64,000 nucleotides of DNA, from positions 3,472,001 to 3,536,000 of the forward strand of contig NZ_CP029187.1 in assembly GCF_003097535.1 (NCBI RefSeq), read 5' to 3'. This DNA is from Flavobacterium pallidum. GTDB lineage: Bacteria; Bacteroidota; Bacteroidia; Flavobacteriales; Flavobacteriaceae. Of this stretch, positions 16,346 to 24,560 are shown in pieces. The stretch's first letter is position 1. Each line of letters starts with the position of its first letter. The notes below the pieces were generated by a model. The model made no database searches, was not told the origin of the DNA, and saw only the letters and a list, made by a program, of their open reading frames with translations. The translations under genes were made by a program, and so were the position numbers.

Positions 16346-17304
16346 TGAATATTTCCGTCGTCATACCGCTCCTGAACGAGGAAGAATCACTCGTGGAACT
16401 CCACAAATGGATTGTCACCGTGATGAAATCGCACCATTTCTCATACGAAGTCGTTTTTATCGATGATGGAAGCACGGATCGTTCCTGGGAAATCATTGAA
16501 AAATTATCTTCTGAAAACCCGGAAGTGAAAGGCATCCGTTTCCTTACGAATTTCGGGAAATCACAGGCGTTGCATGCCGGTTTCGCCAAAGCTGAAGGCG
16601 ATGTCATCATCACTATGGATGCCGATTTACAGGACAATCCTGAAGAAATCCCGGAATTGTATGACATGATTGTCAAGCAAAAATTCGACCTGGTTTCTGG
16701 TTGGAAGAAGAAAAGGTATGATTCTGTGGTTTCAAAAAATTTACCGTCGAAGTTATTCAACTGGGCCGCAAGGAAAACTTCCGGCGTACAATTAAATGAT
16801 TTCAACTGCGGATTGAAAGCCTATAAAAAAGTAGTCGTAAAGAACATTGAAGTTTCCGGCGAAATGCACCGTTACATCCCTGTTCTGGCAAAGAATGCCG
16901 GATTCGGGAAAATCGGGGAAAAAGTCGTGAAGCACCAGGCCCGGAAATATGGCGAGACGAAATTCGGGATGGACCGGTTCATCAACGGTTTCCTGGATTT
17001 GATTACGATTTGGTTTTTATCACGGTTCGGCAAACGCCCGATGCACCTTTTCGGGGCGCTGGGATCGATGATGTTTATCATTGGATTTCTTGCCGCGGGA
17101 TTTATCGGAATCAATAAGTTAATTCGTTTATACAATCACAAACCGACGGTTTTGGTAACAGAAAACCCGTGGTTTTATATCGCGCTGGCAACAATGATTA
17201 TCGGAACGCAATTGTTTCTCGCGGGATTTTTGGGCGAGATTATCTTGCGTACGAAAAGCAATGAAGGACGGTACAAGATATCTGAAACACTGAATTTACA
17301 ATAA
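16345..17304 (+). CDS. family 2 glycosyltransferase, polyprenyl-phosphate type
   Basis: The gene encodes 319 aa. The GT-A domain shows V-V-I-P-L-L-N-E-E-E-S-L near the N-terminus, I-D-D-G-S-T-D at about 39-45 and the metal-binding D-A-D-L-Q-D near 92-97. Two C-terminal membrane helices (about 230-256 and 273-298) give the layout of dolichol/undecaprenyl-phosphate sugar transferases (DPM1/GtrB-like). It probably moves a sugar from a nucleotide donor to a polyprenyl phosphate carrier at the inner membrane. Its start overlaps the DUF4199 stop by one base, so translation is likely coupled. A hairpin repeat element follows its stop. Confidence 0.9.
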   Translation: MNISVVIPLLNEEESLVELHKWIVTVMKSHHFSYEVVFIDDGSTDRSWEIIEKLSSENPEVKGIRFLTNFGKSQALHAGFAKAEGDVIITMDADLQDNPEEIPELYDMIVKQKFDLVSGWKKKRYDSVVSKNLPSKLFNWAARKTSGVQLNDFNCGLKAYKKVVVKNIEVSGEMHRYIPVLAKNAGFGKIGEKVVKHQARKYGETKFGMDRFINGFLDLITIWFLSRFGKRPMHLFGALGSMMFIIGFLAAGFIGINKLIRLYNHKPTVLVTENPWFYIALATMIIGTQLFLAGFLGEIILRTKSNEGRYKISETLNLQ

Positions 17305-17313
17305 GACGGGGAA

Positions 17314-17394
17314 CGCTTAGCCCCGATTGAAGCGGCATCCTTTTTCCTGTTCCTTTAACAGGAAAAAGATACAGCGGAAAGCGGGAACGGCTCC
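17314..17394 (+). repeat. dispersed intergenic hairpin element, copy 1
   Basis: An 81-bp element between the glycosyltransferase and phosphoglucomutase genes. The left flank has CGCTTAGCCC and AGCGGCATCC; the right flank has AGATACAGCGGAAAGC and GGCTC. The centre is a 12-bp stem (CTTTTTCCTGTT with AACAGGAAAAAG, loop CCTT or similar). A second copy lies inverted at 21865-21943 with the same flanks but a different, still complementary, stem. Confidence 0.75.
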
Positions 17395-17411
17395 AAAAAA
17401 ATAAAAATACA

Positions 17412-19133
17412 ATGGACAAACAAATCTTAGACAAGGCAAACGAATGGCTCACGCCCGTTTTTGACAATGCGACTCAGGAAGCCATCAAAAAAATGATCGC
17501 GGATTCGCCAAAGGAACTCGAAGAAAGTTTTTACAAAAACCTGGAATTCGGGACCGGCGGGATGCGCGGCGTAATGGGTGTGGGTACCAACCGCATCAAT
17601 AAATACACTTTAGGAAAAAACACGCAGGGACTTTCGGATTATATGCACAGTGTTTTTGCGGGAAGGGAACTAAAAGTGGCGATTGCTTATGATTGCCGTC
17701 ACAACAGTGATACTTTGGCAAAGACCGTTGCGGATGTTTTTTCTGCGAATGGCATCAAAGTATACCTTTTTTCAGAATTAAGGCCGACACCTGAATTGTC
17801 GTTTGCATTGAAATACCTGAAATGCCAGGCTGGAATTGTATTGACTGCCTCGCACAATCCACCGGAATATAACGGCTATAAAGTATATTGGGAAGATGGC
17901 GGGCAGCTTGTGCCACCGCAGGATGGCGAAATCATCAAAGTGATCGAGGCTACGGAATACGGCGCTATTAAATTTGAAGCAAACAACGATCTGATTGAAT
18001 ATATTGATCACGAAGTGGATGAGGCATTTAAGAAATCCTCTATCGAAAATGCCAGTTTCAATACACCGCAGGAGGCAAAGGACGCGCTGCAGATTGTATT
18101 TACGCCTTTACACGGTACGTCAATCACCGCAGTTCCGGGCGTTTTGGAAAGTGCAGGGTATAAAAACGTGCATATCGTTCCGGAGCAGGCCGTTCCAAAT
18201 GGCGATTTCCCTACTGTAAAATCCCCGAATCCCGAAGAGCCCGAAGCTTTGACGATGGCTTTGGCCCTGGCCGATAAATTAAATGCCGATATTGTTGTGG
18301 GAACCGACCCGGATTGTGACCGACTCGGTGTTGCCGTGCGTAACAATGACGGCAGGATGATATTGCTGAACGGAAACCAGACGATGGTGCTGATGACGCA
18401 TTTCCTTTTAGAGCAATGGCGGAAAGCCGGGAAAATCAACGGAAAGCAATTCATAGGGTCTACGATTGTTTCCACCCCGATGATGATGGAACTGGGCAGC
18501 GCATATGGCGTGGAATGCAAGGTGGGGCTGACCGGTTTCAAATGGATTGCCAAAATGATCAAGGATTTTCCCGAATTGCTGTTTATTGGTGGTGGCGAGG
18601 AAAGTTTCGGGTTTATGGTAGGTGATGCGGTTCGTGATAAAGATGCTGTGGCAGCAACATTACTGGTTTGTGAAATCGCAGCATTGGCAAAAGCCAAGGA
18701 CAGTTCAGTTTACAAGGAATTGTTACAGATGTATGTCGATTTCGGGTTTTACAAAGAACATTTGGTGTCGCTGACGAAAAAGGGCATTGAAGGATTGGCG
18801 GAAATCAACCGCATGATGGTCAATATGCGCAACAACCCGGTGCAGGAGATTAACGGTGAAAGGGTAATTGTCGTGGAGGATTACAAAAACTCAACAGCCA
18901 AAAACCTGCTCACAGGTGAAGCTGAAACGATGTCCATCCCAAAATCAGACGTATTGATCTATTATACCGAAGACGGTGCGAAAATTGCAGCCAGGCCTTC
19001 GGGAACCGAGCCGAAAATCAAATTCTACATCAGCGTGAATGCTGAAATTTCCAGCACAGACGATTTTGCGGAAGCGGAAAAACAGCTTGATGCCAAAATA
19101 AAAAATATCATTTCCGATTTAGGGATACAATAG
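17412..19133 (+). CDS. phosphoglucomutase/phosphomannomutase family enzyme
   Basis: The gene encodes 573 aa, the length of PGM2-type phospho-sugar mutases. The phosphoserine loop is T-A-S-H-N-P (Ser147), the metal loop D-P-D-C-D (about 299-303), the sugar loop G-G-G-E-E-S-F-G-F and the phosphate-binding loop R-P-S-G-T-E-P-K-I-K. All four functional loops are intact. It interconverts hexose 1- and 6-phosphates, most likely glucose, feeding glycogen or nucleotide-sugar synthesis. The next gene starts at the base after its stop, so it shares a transcript with the ABC exporter. Confidence 0.93.
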   Translation: MDKQILDKANEWLTPVFDNATQEAIKKMIADSPKELEESFYKNLEFGTGGMRGVMGVGTNRINKYTLGKNTQGLSDYMHSVFAGRELKVAIAYDCRHNSDTLAKTVADVFSANGIKVYLFSELRPTPELSFALKYLKCQAGIVLTASHNPPEYNGYKVYWEDGGQLVPPQDGEIIKVIEATEYGAIKFEANNDLIEYIDHEVDEAFKKSSIENASFNTPQEAKDALQIVFTPLHGTSITAVPGVLESAGYKNVHIVPEQAVPNGDFPTVKSPNPEEPEALTMALALADKLNADIVVGTDPDCDRLGVAVRNNDGRMILLNGNQTMVLMTHFLLEQWRKAGKINGKQFIGSTIVSTPMMMELGSAYGVECKVGLTGFKWIAKMIKDFPELLFIGGGEESFGFMVGDAVRDKDAVAATLLVCEIAALAKAKDSSVYKELLQMYVDFGFYKEHLVSLTKKGIEGLAEINRMMVNMRNNPVQEINGERVIVVEDYKNSTAKNLLTGEAETMSIPKSDVLIYYTEDGAKIAARPSGTEPKIKFYISVNAEISSTDDFAEAEKQLDAKIKNIISDLGIQ

Positions 19134-20966
19134 ATGGATGAAAATATAAAAAAGATTATCCCTTTTGCGAAAAAGTACAAGGCGAATGTAGTTTGGAATA
19201 TCATCCACAACATTTTATATGCGCTTTTCGGGACGATTGGTATGGTGATGATTTTTCCGGTGCTGAAAGTACTTTTCGGTCACGGGGAAAAAGTAACACA
19301 ATTGCCTGAATACAATGGATTACTGCATATTGACACCTACCTGAATGATACGCTTTTTTATTATGTAAACTATTTATCGAGCAAATACGATCCAAATTAT
19401 GCATTGCTGCTGACGGTTTCTTTGGTGATCATTACGTTTCTTTTCAAGAACCTTTTCGGATATCTTGGATTGCAGCACCTGACAAAAGTCAAAACCGGCG
19501 TGCTTCGGGACTTACGCGAAAAAATGTTCAAAAAAATCATCGAGCTTCCCGTACCTTATTATTCTGAGAAGCGGAAAGGCGATGTGATGGCGCGCATGCT
19601 CGGTGACGTGAACGAAGTACAAAATTCATTTTTCATGGTTTTGGAACTTATCGTAAAAGAACCGCTGACCATCCTGTTTTCGTTGATTGCCATGATTAAT
19701 ATCAGTTGGAAACTCACATTGTTTGTGTTTATATTCATCCCGATTTCCGGATTTGTAATTTCAAAAATCGGAAAGTCGCTTAAAAGCAAATCCGCAAAGG
19801 CACAACAGGAAAACGGACACCTGATTTCAGTAGTCGAGGAGACACTTTCTGGATTGAAGGTCGTAAAAGGCTACAATGCGGAGCATTATTTCACGACGAC
19901 TTTTAACGATTCCATCAACCGACTTTACAGGATCACCAACAGCATCGGGAAGAAAAACAACCTGGCTTCGCCCATGTCGGAATTCCTGGGCATCATCGTG
20001 ATTTCGATTTTGCTTTTTTATGGCGGTAACCTCGTATTGGTTGATAAATCTTTGGATGGCGAATTGTTTATAGCTTACATTGCGCTGGCTTACAACATCC
20101 TTACACCCGCAAAATCCATATCCAAAGCATCTTATCAGGTGAAAAATGGCCTTGCCGCTGCCGAAAGGGTCTTTGAGGTCCTTGAAGTGGAAAATTCCAT
20201 CACAGACAAACCTGATGCGATTGCCTTACAGGATTTCGGGCATGAAATCCAATTGAAGAATATCAATTTTTCTTACGAAAAAGAGACCGTTTTAAAGGAT
20301 TTTTCGCTTACCATCCCCAAAGGGAAAACTGTCGCATTGGTAGGGCAATCCGGAAGCGGAAAAAGCACCATTGCCAATCTGCTGACGCGTTTTTATGATG
20401 TCCAGCAAGGCGAAATCCTGATCGACGGACACAACATTAAAGATGTCACGATGCAGTCATTACGTGGCCTTACCGGACTGGTGACACAGGACAGCATCAT
20501 GTTCAATGGCACCATTAAAGATAACATACGCCTTGGAAAACTGGATGCCACTGACGAAGATGTCATTGAAGCCCTGAAAATCGCCAACGCCTATGAGTTC
20601 GTAAAGGATTTGCCGGAAGGCATCCATACGAACATCGGCGACAGTGGAAATAAATTGTCAGGCGGGCAGAAACAAAGGCTGAGTATTGCGCGCGCCGTGC
20701 TGAAGAATCCGCCGATCATGATATTGGATGAAGCTACGTCCGCATTGGACACCGAAAGCGAAAAATTCGTACAGGTGGCTTTGGAAAATATGATGCAGCA
20801 CCGCACTTCGGTAGTTATTGCACACAGGCTTTCGACCATCCAGAAAGCAGATGTCATCGTTGTCATGCAAAAAGGACAGATTGTCGAAATGGGCAAACAC
20901 GAAGAGTTGATGCTGTACAACGGTATTTATAAGAAACTGGTTGAAATGCAAAGTTTTGAATCCTAA
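19134..20966 (+). CDS. MsbA-like ABC exporter (fused permease/ATPase)
   Basis: The gene encodes 610 aa, a half-transporter expected to act as a homodimer in the inner membrane. The N-terminal half has about six membrane helices with the coupling region R-K-G-D-V-M-A-R-M-L-G-D-V. The ATPase domain has Walker A G-Q-S-G-S-G-K-S-T (about 404-412), the signature L-S-G-G-Q-K-Q-R (about 508), Walker B I-L-D-E-A-T-S-A-L-D and the H-loop I-A-H-R-L-S-T. The architecture fits lipid A or lipid-type exporters such as MsbA, but substrate cannot be read from sequence. It directly abuts the mutase gene. Confidence 0.92.
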   Translation: MDENIKKIIPFAKKYKANVVWNIIHNILYALFGTIGMVMIFPVLKVLFGHGEKVTQLPEYNGLLHIDTYLNDTLFYYVNYLSSKYDPNYALLLTVSLVIITFLFKNLFGYLGLQHLTKVKTGVLRDLREKMFKKIIELPVPYYSEKRKGDVMARMLGDVNEVQNSFFMVLELIVKEPLTILFSLIAMINISWKLTLFVFIFIPISGFVISKIGKSLKSKSAKAQQENGHLISVVEETLSGLKVVKGYNAEHYFTTTFNDSINRLYRITNSIGKKNNLASPMSEFLGIIVISILLFYGGNLVLVDKSLDGELFIAYIALAYNILTPAKSISKASYQVKNGLAAAERVFEVLEVENSITDKPDAIALQDFGHEIQLKNINFSYEKETVLKDFSLTIPKGKTVALVGQSGSGKSTIANLLTRFYDVQQGEILIDGHNIKDVTMQSLRGLTGLVTQDSIMFNGTIKDNIRLGKLDATDEDVIEALKIANAYEFVKDLPEGIHTNIGDSGNKLSGGQKQRLSIARAVLKNPPIMILDEATSALDTESEKFVQVALENMMQHRTSVVIAHRLSTIQKADVIVVMQKGQIVEMGKHEELMLYNGIYKKLVEMQSFES

Positions 20967-20976
20967 AAGACAATCT

Positions 20977-21153
20977 ATGAAAAGGGAATATTTCGGAATG
21001 CTATTTATCATCATTTTTACTGGTATATTGATTTTAAGCGACTACCTTTTCGGAGGCGCGGCGTGGGATTATTTCCAGAAGTACATTGTCATCTGGGTAT
21101 TGATTGCATTTTATGCCGGCCAATATTCGATGAAATTCCCTAAAGCCTTTTAA
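20977..21153 (+). CDS. small membrane protein, 58 aa
   Basis: The ATG at 20977 lies 10 bp after the exporter stop. The protein has two hydrophobic helices (M-L-F-I-I-I-F-T-G-I-L-I-L and Y-I-V-I-W-V-L-I-A-F-Y-A-G) and a short tail ending K-F-P-K-A-F. An in-frame ATG at 20941 overlaps the exporter and would add a basic stub, so the later start is preferred. The next gene begins 1 bp after its stop, giving a tight operon. The function is unknown. Confidence 0.7.
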   Translation: MKREYFGMLFIIIFTGILILSDYLFGGAAWDYFQKYIVIWVLIAFYAGQYSMKFPKAF

Positions 21154-21154
21154 A

Positions 21155-21856
21155 ATGTACATCCATGACGACAATATCAAGTTGCCAGACGATCCGGAAA
21201 CGGTAGTATGGAAATACCTTGATTTGTCGAAATTCGTCGATTTGCTGCTTTACAAAAAACTGTTCATGTCGCGTTCCGATAAATTCGAGGACCAATATGA
21301 AGGTACTTTCAGCGAACCCACCTTCGAGGAAATCCGGAAACTCTCGATCAACAACCCGGAATTCCTTGATTATTACAAAATCCACCGGCAGCAGGTGGTC
21401 ATCAGCAGCTGGCATATCAATGAATACGAATCGTTTGCGATGTGGCAGATCTTTACCCAGAAAAGCGAAGGCCTTGCCATACAATCGACCCTGGGAAGAC
21501 TGCAGGAATCGCTATCCGAAGAAAAAGACTACGAACAGCATATCGGCGAAGTGAATTATATCGATTACAAAAAAGAATACATCCCGTTTGAAAATGCGTT
21601 CTTCCCGTTTTTATTTAAGCGGAAAAGTTTCCAGTATGAGCGTGAAGTCCGCATCATTTCCGACATGACACCTTACAGCATGAAAATCGATAACGGCGTG
21701 AAGATCGACATCGACATCTGCAAACTCATCGAAAAAATCTACATCCACCCGAAATCGGAAAACTGGTACAAAAACCTCGTCATCGAACTGGTAAATCGCC
21801 TGGGCTTCAATTTTGATATTGAAAAATCGGATTTGGAGAGCGAGATTTTGATTTGA
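21155..21856 (+). CDS. DUF2971-like protein
   Basis: The gene encodes 233 aa, soluble. The pattern V-W-K-Y-L-D-L-S-K-F-V-D-L-L, then L-F-M-S-R-S-D-K-F-E-D-Q-Y-E-G-T, then S-S-W-H-I-N-E-Y-E-S-F-A-M-W-Q-I-F and S-E-G-L-A-I-Q-S-T fits the DUF2971 family, whose members are found across bacteria and sometimes in defence or mobile contexts. Here it ends an operon of envelope-type genes, with a hairpin repeat element 9 bp beyond the stop. No biochemical role is established to my knowledge. Confidence 0.75.
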   Translation: MYIHDDNIKLPDDPETVVWKYLDLSKFVDLLLYKKLFMSRSDKFEDQYEGTFSEPTFEEIRKLSINNPEFLDYYKIHRQQVVISSWHINEYESFAMWQIFTQKSEGLAIQSTLGRLQESLSEEKDYEQHIGEVNYIDYKKEYIPFENAFFPFLFKRKSFQYEREVRIISDMTPYSMKIDNGVKIDIDICKLIEKIYIHPKSENWYKNLVIELVNRLGFNFDIEKSDLESEILI

Positions 21857-21864
21857 ATTTTCAT

Positions 21865-21943
21865 GAGCTATTCCGGCTGTCCGCTATATCTTTTGTGCCG
21901 AACCCCGGCTCAAAAGGATGCCGCTCCCATCCGGGCTAAGCGC
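21865..21943 (-). repeat. dispersed intergenic hairpin element, copy 2 (inverted)
   Basis: Reading the minus strand, the flanks CGCTTAGCCC, AGCGGCATCC, AGATATAGCGG and GAATAGCTC match copy 1 at 17314-17394. The central stem is different (CTTTTG-A-GCCG with CGGC-A-CAAAAG, one A/A mismatch), yet still pairs. The element follows the DUF2971-like gene immediately and precedes the porin promoter. Confidence 0.75.
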
Positions 21944-21998
21944 ACTTCCTCCCAAAACATTTCGCGAAATTTTTCCTAAAATAATCTTTCTTATAAGC

Positions 21999-22029
21999 TT
22001 TTGCGTATGTAAAGTTTTTTCTACATTTG
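21999..22029 (+). promoter_or_regulatory. promoter of the porin-imelysin-oxidoreductase operon
   Basis: TTTTG, an 18-bp gap and TACATTTG form a strong flavobacterial promoter. The ATG at 22058 is 28 bp beyond the -7 element. I see no obvious Fur-like palindrome in it. Confidence 0.8.
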
Positions 22030-22057
22030 CACCCTATTCTTAAACAGTCTAAATAAA

Positions 22058-23410
22058 ATGAAAAACATTTATTTGTTTTTATTGCTCTTCGCCTTCGCCT
22101 CCCATGCCCAAACCCAACAGGAAATTGACCGTCAAAAACTTAAGGAGGAAATCAAAAAGGAATTAAAAGAAGAGCTCAAAGCTGAAGTTAAGAAAGAGAT
22201 CGCCAACGAAAATTTATCGGTATTCAACTGGGGGAAATTTGACCTCAATGGCTATGGCGTGGTCAATTACTACAACTACAATTATGACACGGACAGGAAC
22301 CTGAAGGACAAGCTCGACGCGGAAAGGCTGAACCTGTACCTCGGTTACCAATACAACAGATGGATCCGTTTCCAGTCCGAAATTGAATTCGAACACAACG
22401 GTACCGGCTCGACGCTGGAGCTCGACACCCAGGAGGAATTCGGGGAATACGAATCTGAAATTGAAGCCGGCGGTGAAGTAAAAGTAGAGCAGGCTTACAT
22501 TGAATTTGGCATTACTCCTGCCTTTACCATCCGTGCAGGGCGCGTAAAGGTCATGTTCGGGCTTGCACAAAGCCTCGACGATCCAGATGATTATTTCACA
22601 ACGCACCGTCCTGAAATGGAGAATGAAATCTTACCATTGGGGTGGTACGAAAACGGGATTGAGTTCAGCGGGAATTTTTACAAAAATAAGTTCGAATACC
22701 GTTTTTCCATTACCGGCGGACTCGACGCAACCGGCTTCAGCTCGCGCGGATGGATCAAGGATGGTTACCAGCAGCGTTTTGAAATGGCCAATGCAGAGTC
22801 CTTCGCATTCATGGGGCGCCTCGATTATAAATTTGGAAGAAGCGGTAAAAACTACGTCGGGATAGCGGGTTATGTAAACGATGCCGCAGCCAACCGCCCG
22901 AAGAACGATATGAAGGAAACTGCCTACGTCAAGATGGGTGAGGTACACGTCACTTACGACCAGAACTATTTAAGGTTCAATTCCATTTTTCTTTTCGGCG
23001 ATTTGGAAAATTCAGATATCGTGTCCAGGAGGAACGCCAGCCTATCCAATACTTTAGGTGTAAAACGCACTCCCGTTGCCAAAAACATGATCGGTTTTTC
23101 TGCGGAAGCGGGCTACGACTTAAGGCACTTCTGGGAGCCAAAAACAAGAAGATACATCTACCCGTTCGTGCGCTACGATTATTATGACACGATGCGCAAC
23201 GTGGAAGGCAATGTGGTCGACAATCCGCGCTGGGAAAGAAGTTCCATCACCGGCGGGGTGAACTGGTACGTGCTTCCGCAGATTATCGTAAAGGCACAAT
23301 ACTCGAACCGCAGGCTGGGCTCGCAGAATGTCAACCCATCCACACTGCTGTTCACGGGTGAAAGGCAAAAAGAAAACACATTTTCAACAGGAATCTCATA
23401 CGTATTTTAA
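22058..23410 (+). CDS. outer membrane porin, phosphate-selective O/P type
   Basis: The gene encodes 450 aa. A signal peptide (M-K-N-I-Y-L-F-L-L-L-F-A-F-A-S-H-A) is followed by a charged helical segment rich in K and E (about 22-50), likely a coiled coil that trimerises the porin. A beta-barrel with alternating strands and a C-terminal aromatic (I-S-Y-V-F) completes it. The overall pattern fits the porin O/P family. The next gene, an imelysin lipoprotein, starts 18 bp downstream, so it probably serves an uptake operon. The link to phosphate is only by family name; the context suggests metal. Confidence 0.82.
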   Translation: MKNIYLFLLLFAFASHAQTQQEIDRQKLKEEIKKELKEELKAEVKKEIANENLSVFNWGKFDLNGYGVVNYYNYNYDTDRNLKDKLDAERLNLYLGYQYNRWIRFQSEIEFEHNGTGSTLELDTQEEFGEYESEIEAGGEVKVEQAYIEFGITPAFTIRAGRVKVMFGLAQSLDDPDDYFTTHRPEMENEILPLGWYENGIEFSGNFYKNKFEYRFSITGGLDATGFSSRGWIKDGYQQRFEMANAESFAFMGRLDYKFGRSGKNYVGIAGYVNDAAANRPKNDMKETAYVKMGEVHVTYDQNYLRFNSIFLFGDLENSDIVSRRNASLSNTLGVKRTPVAKNMIGFSAEAGYDLRHFWEPKTRRYIYPFVRYDYYDTMRNVEGNVVDNPRWERSSITGGVNWYVLPQIIVKAQYSNRRLGSQNVNPSTLLFTGERQKENTFSTGISYVF

Positions 23411-23428
23411 TAACAAACTATTTTTATT

Positions 23429-24514
23429 ATGAAAAAAAGAATCTTCACCCTGGCGATGTTTGCAATGGCTTCTGCAGCTTTTGTAAATTGCAGCAATAAC
23501 AACGATGGCACTATAGAAAACCCGAACGGCGCTTTATATGATGAAGTCCTTACAAACGTCGCAAATAACGTCATTGTTGAGACTTACGACGAACTGAATA
23601 CCAAAGCCACTGCGCTGAAAGCGGCAATAAATGCCATGACATTCCCTGTAACTGAAAACCAGCTTGAAGCGGTTAAGGCGGCCTGGCAGGCTACACGCGC
23701 ACCGTGGGAACAGTCTGAAAGTTTTCTTTACGGACCGGTAGGAATCGAGGAAGTAGTAGATCCTGCAATAGATTCATGGCCAGTGGATGTGGCTGCGATC
23801 GAGGTAATCAAAAACAACGGTGCTGCCATTACGGCAAGTTCTTTAGCCACCAATGATGATGCGCGCGGTTTCCATACTATCGAATATTTCATCTGGGGCA
23901 TCAACAGCAACAAAGCAGCAGCGGATATCACTGCAAGGGAAGTGGAATTCCTGAAAGCGGCTGCAGATGATTTACAGCAAAACACTCAAAAACTATACGA
24001 TGCCTGGAAAACAGGCGGTGGCAATTATGCGGCCAATTTCTCTAACGCAGGTGGCACTGGAAGTGTATACCCTTCGCAAAAAGCAGCTTTGGATGAGATT
24101 TCGCAAGGGCTTTCCGGTATCGCAACCGAAGTGGCCACAGGAAAAATCGAAGAGCCTTTGAACGGGAACGGCAACGCTCCAAAACCCGAAGCAGAAGAGT
24201 CACGCTTCAGCAACAACTCTAAACTGGATTTTGCAAACAACATCCGCAGCATCCAGAATATTTACAGTGGTGACTTTAATGGTGCGACAGGCAAAGGCCT
24301 TACCGATGTCGTTTCTCTTGTAAATCCAACCCTTGATAATACCATCAAGACCAAAATTGCTGACGCTATCAGCGCTATTGATGCCATTCCGGGTACTTTC
24401 ACCAATGCCATCACAAACAACAGGACTGCAGTACAAAATGCGCAAACCAAAGTGAACGAACTCAAGACACTCCTGGAAAGCCAACTGCAACCGCTGATCA
24501 CTAACTTACAGTAA
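23429..24514 (+). CDS. imelysin family lipoprotein
   Basis: The gene encodes 361 aa. The signal peptide ends in a lipobox (A-A-F-V-N-C, Cys21). The imelysin fold is marked by the G-x-H-x-x-E motif at residues 147-152 (G-F-H-T-I-E) followed by Y-F-I-W-G, and by a second helical repeat. Imelysins (the IrpA/ICMP group) are linked to iron acquisition, with EfeO/M75-like structure. It should be anchored in the periplasm or at the outer membrane. It lies between a porin and a di-haem oxidoreductase gene, all on one strand with short gaps, which supports a shared transport role. Confidence 0.9.
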   Translation: MKKRIFTLAMFAMASAAFVNCSNNNDGTIENPNGALYDEVLTNVANNVIVETYDELNTKATALKAAINAMTFPVTENQLEAVKAAWQATRAPWEQSESFLYGPVGIEEVVDPAIDSWPVDVAAIEVIKNNGAAITASSLATNDDARGFHTIEYFIWGINSNKAAADITAREVEFLKAAADDLQQNTQKLYDAWKTGGGNYAANFSNAGGTGSVYPSQKAALDEISQGLSGIATEVATGKIEEPLNGNGNAPKPEAEESRFSNNSKLDFANNIRSIQNIYSGDFNGATGKGLTDVVSLVNPTLDNTIKTKIADAISAIDAIPGTFTNAITNNRTAVQNAQTKVNELKTLLESQLQPLITNLQ

Positions 24515-24560
24515 AACCAGGGAAGCTCCTTCCGGGGCTTGCCACTTTTCAATTTGCAAA

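Noticed and set aside
18008..18697. 229-codon open frame antisense to phosphoglucomutase
   Set aside because: Shadow of conserved mutase motifs; Ser/Pro-rich composition.
21155..21856. DUF2971-like gene as part of a defence system
   Set aside because: Neighbours are envelope and metabolism genes in a tight operon; no nuclease, toxin or phage-related partner.
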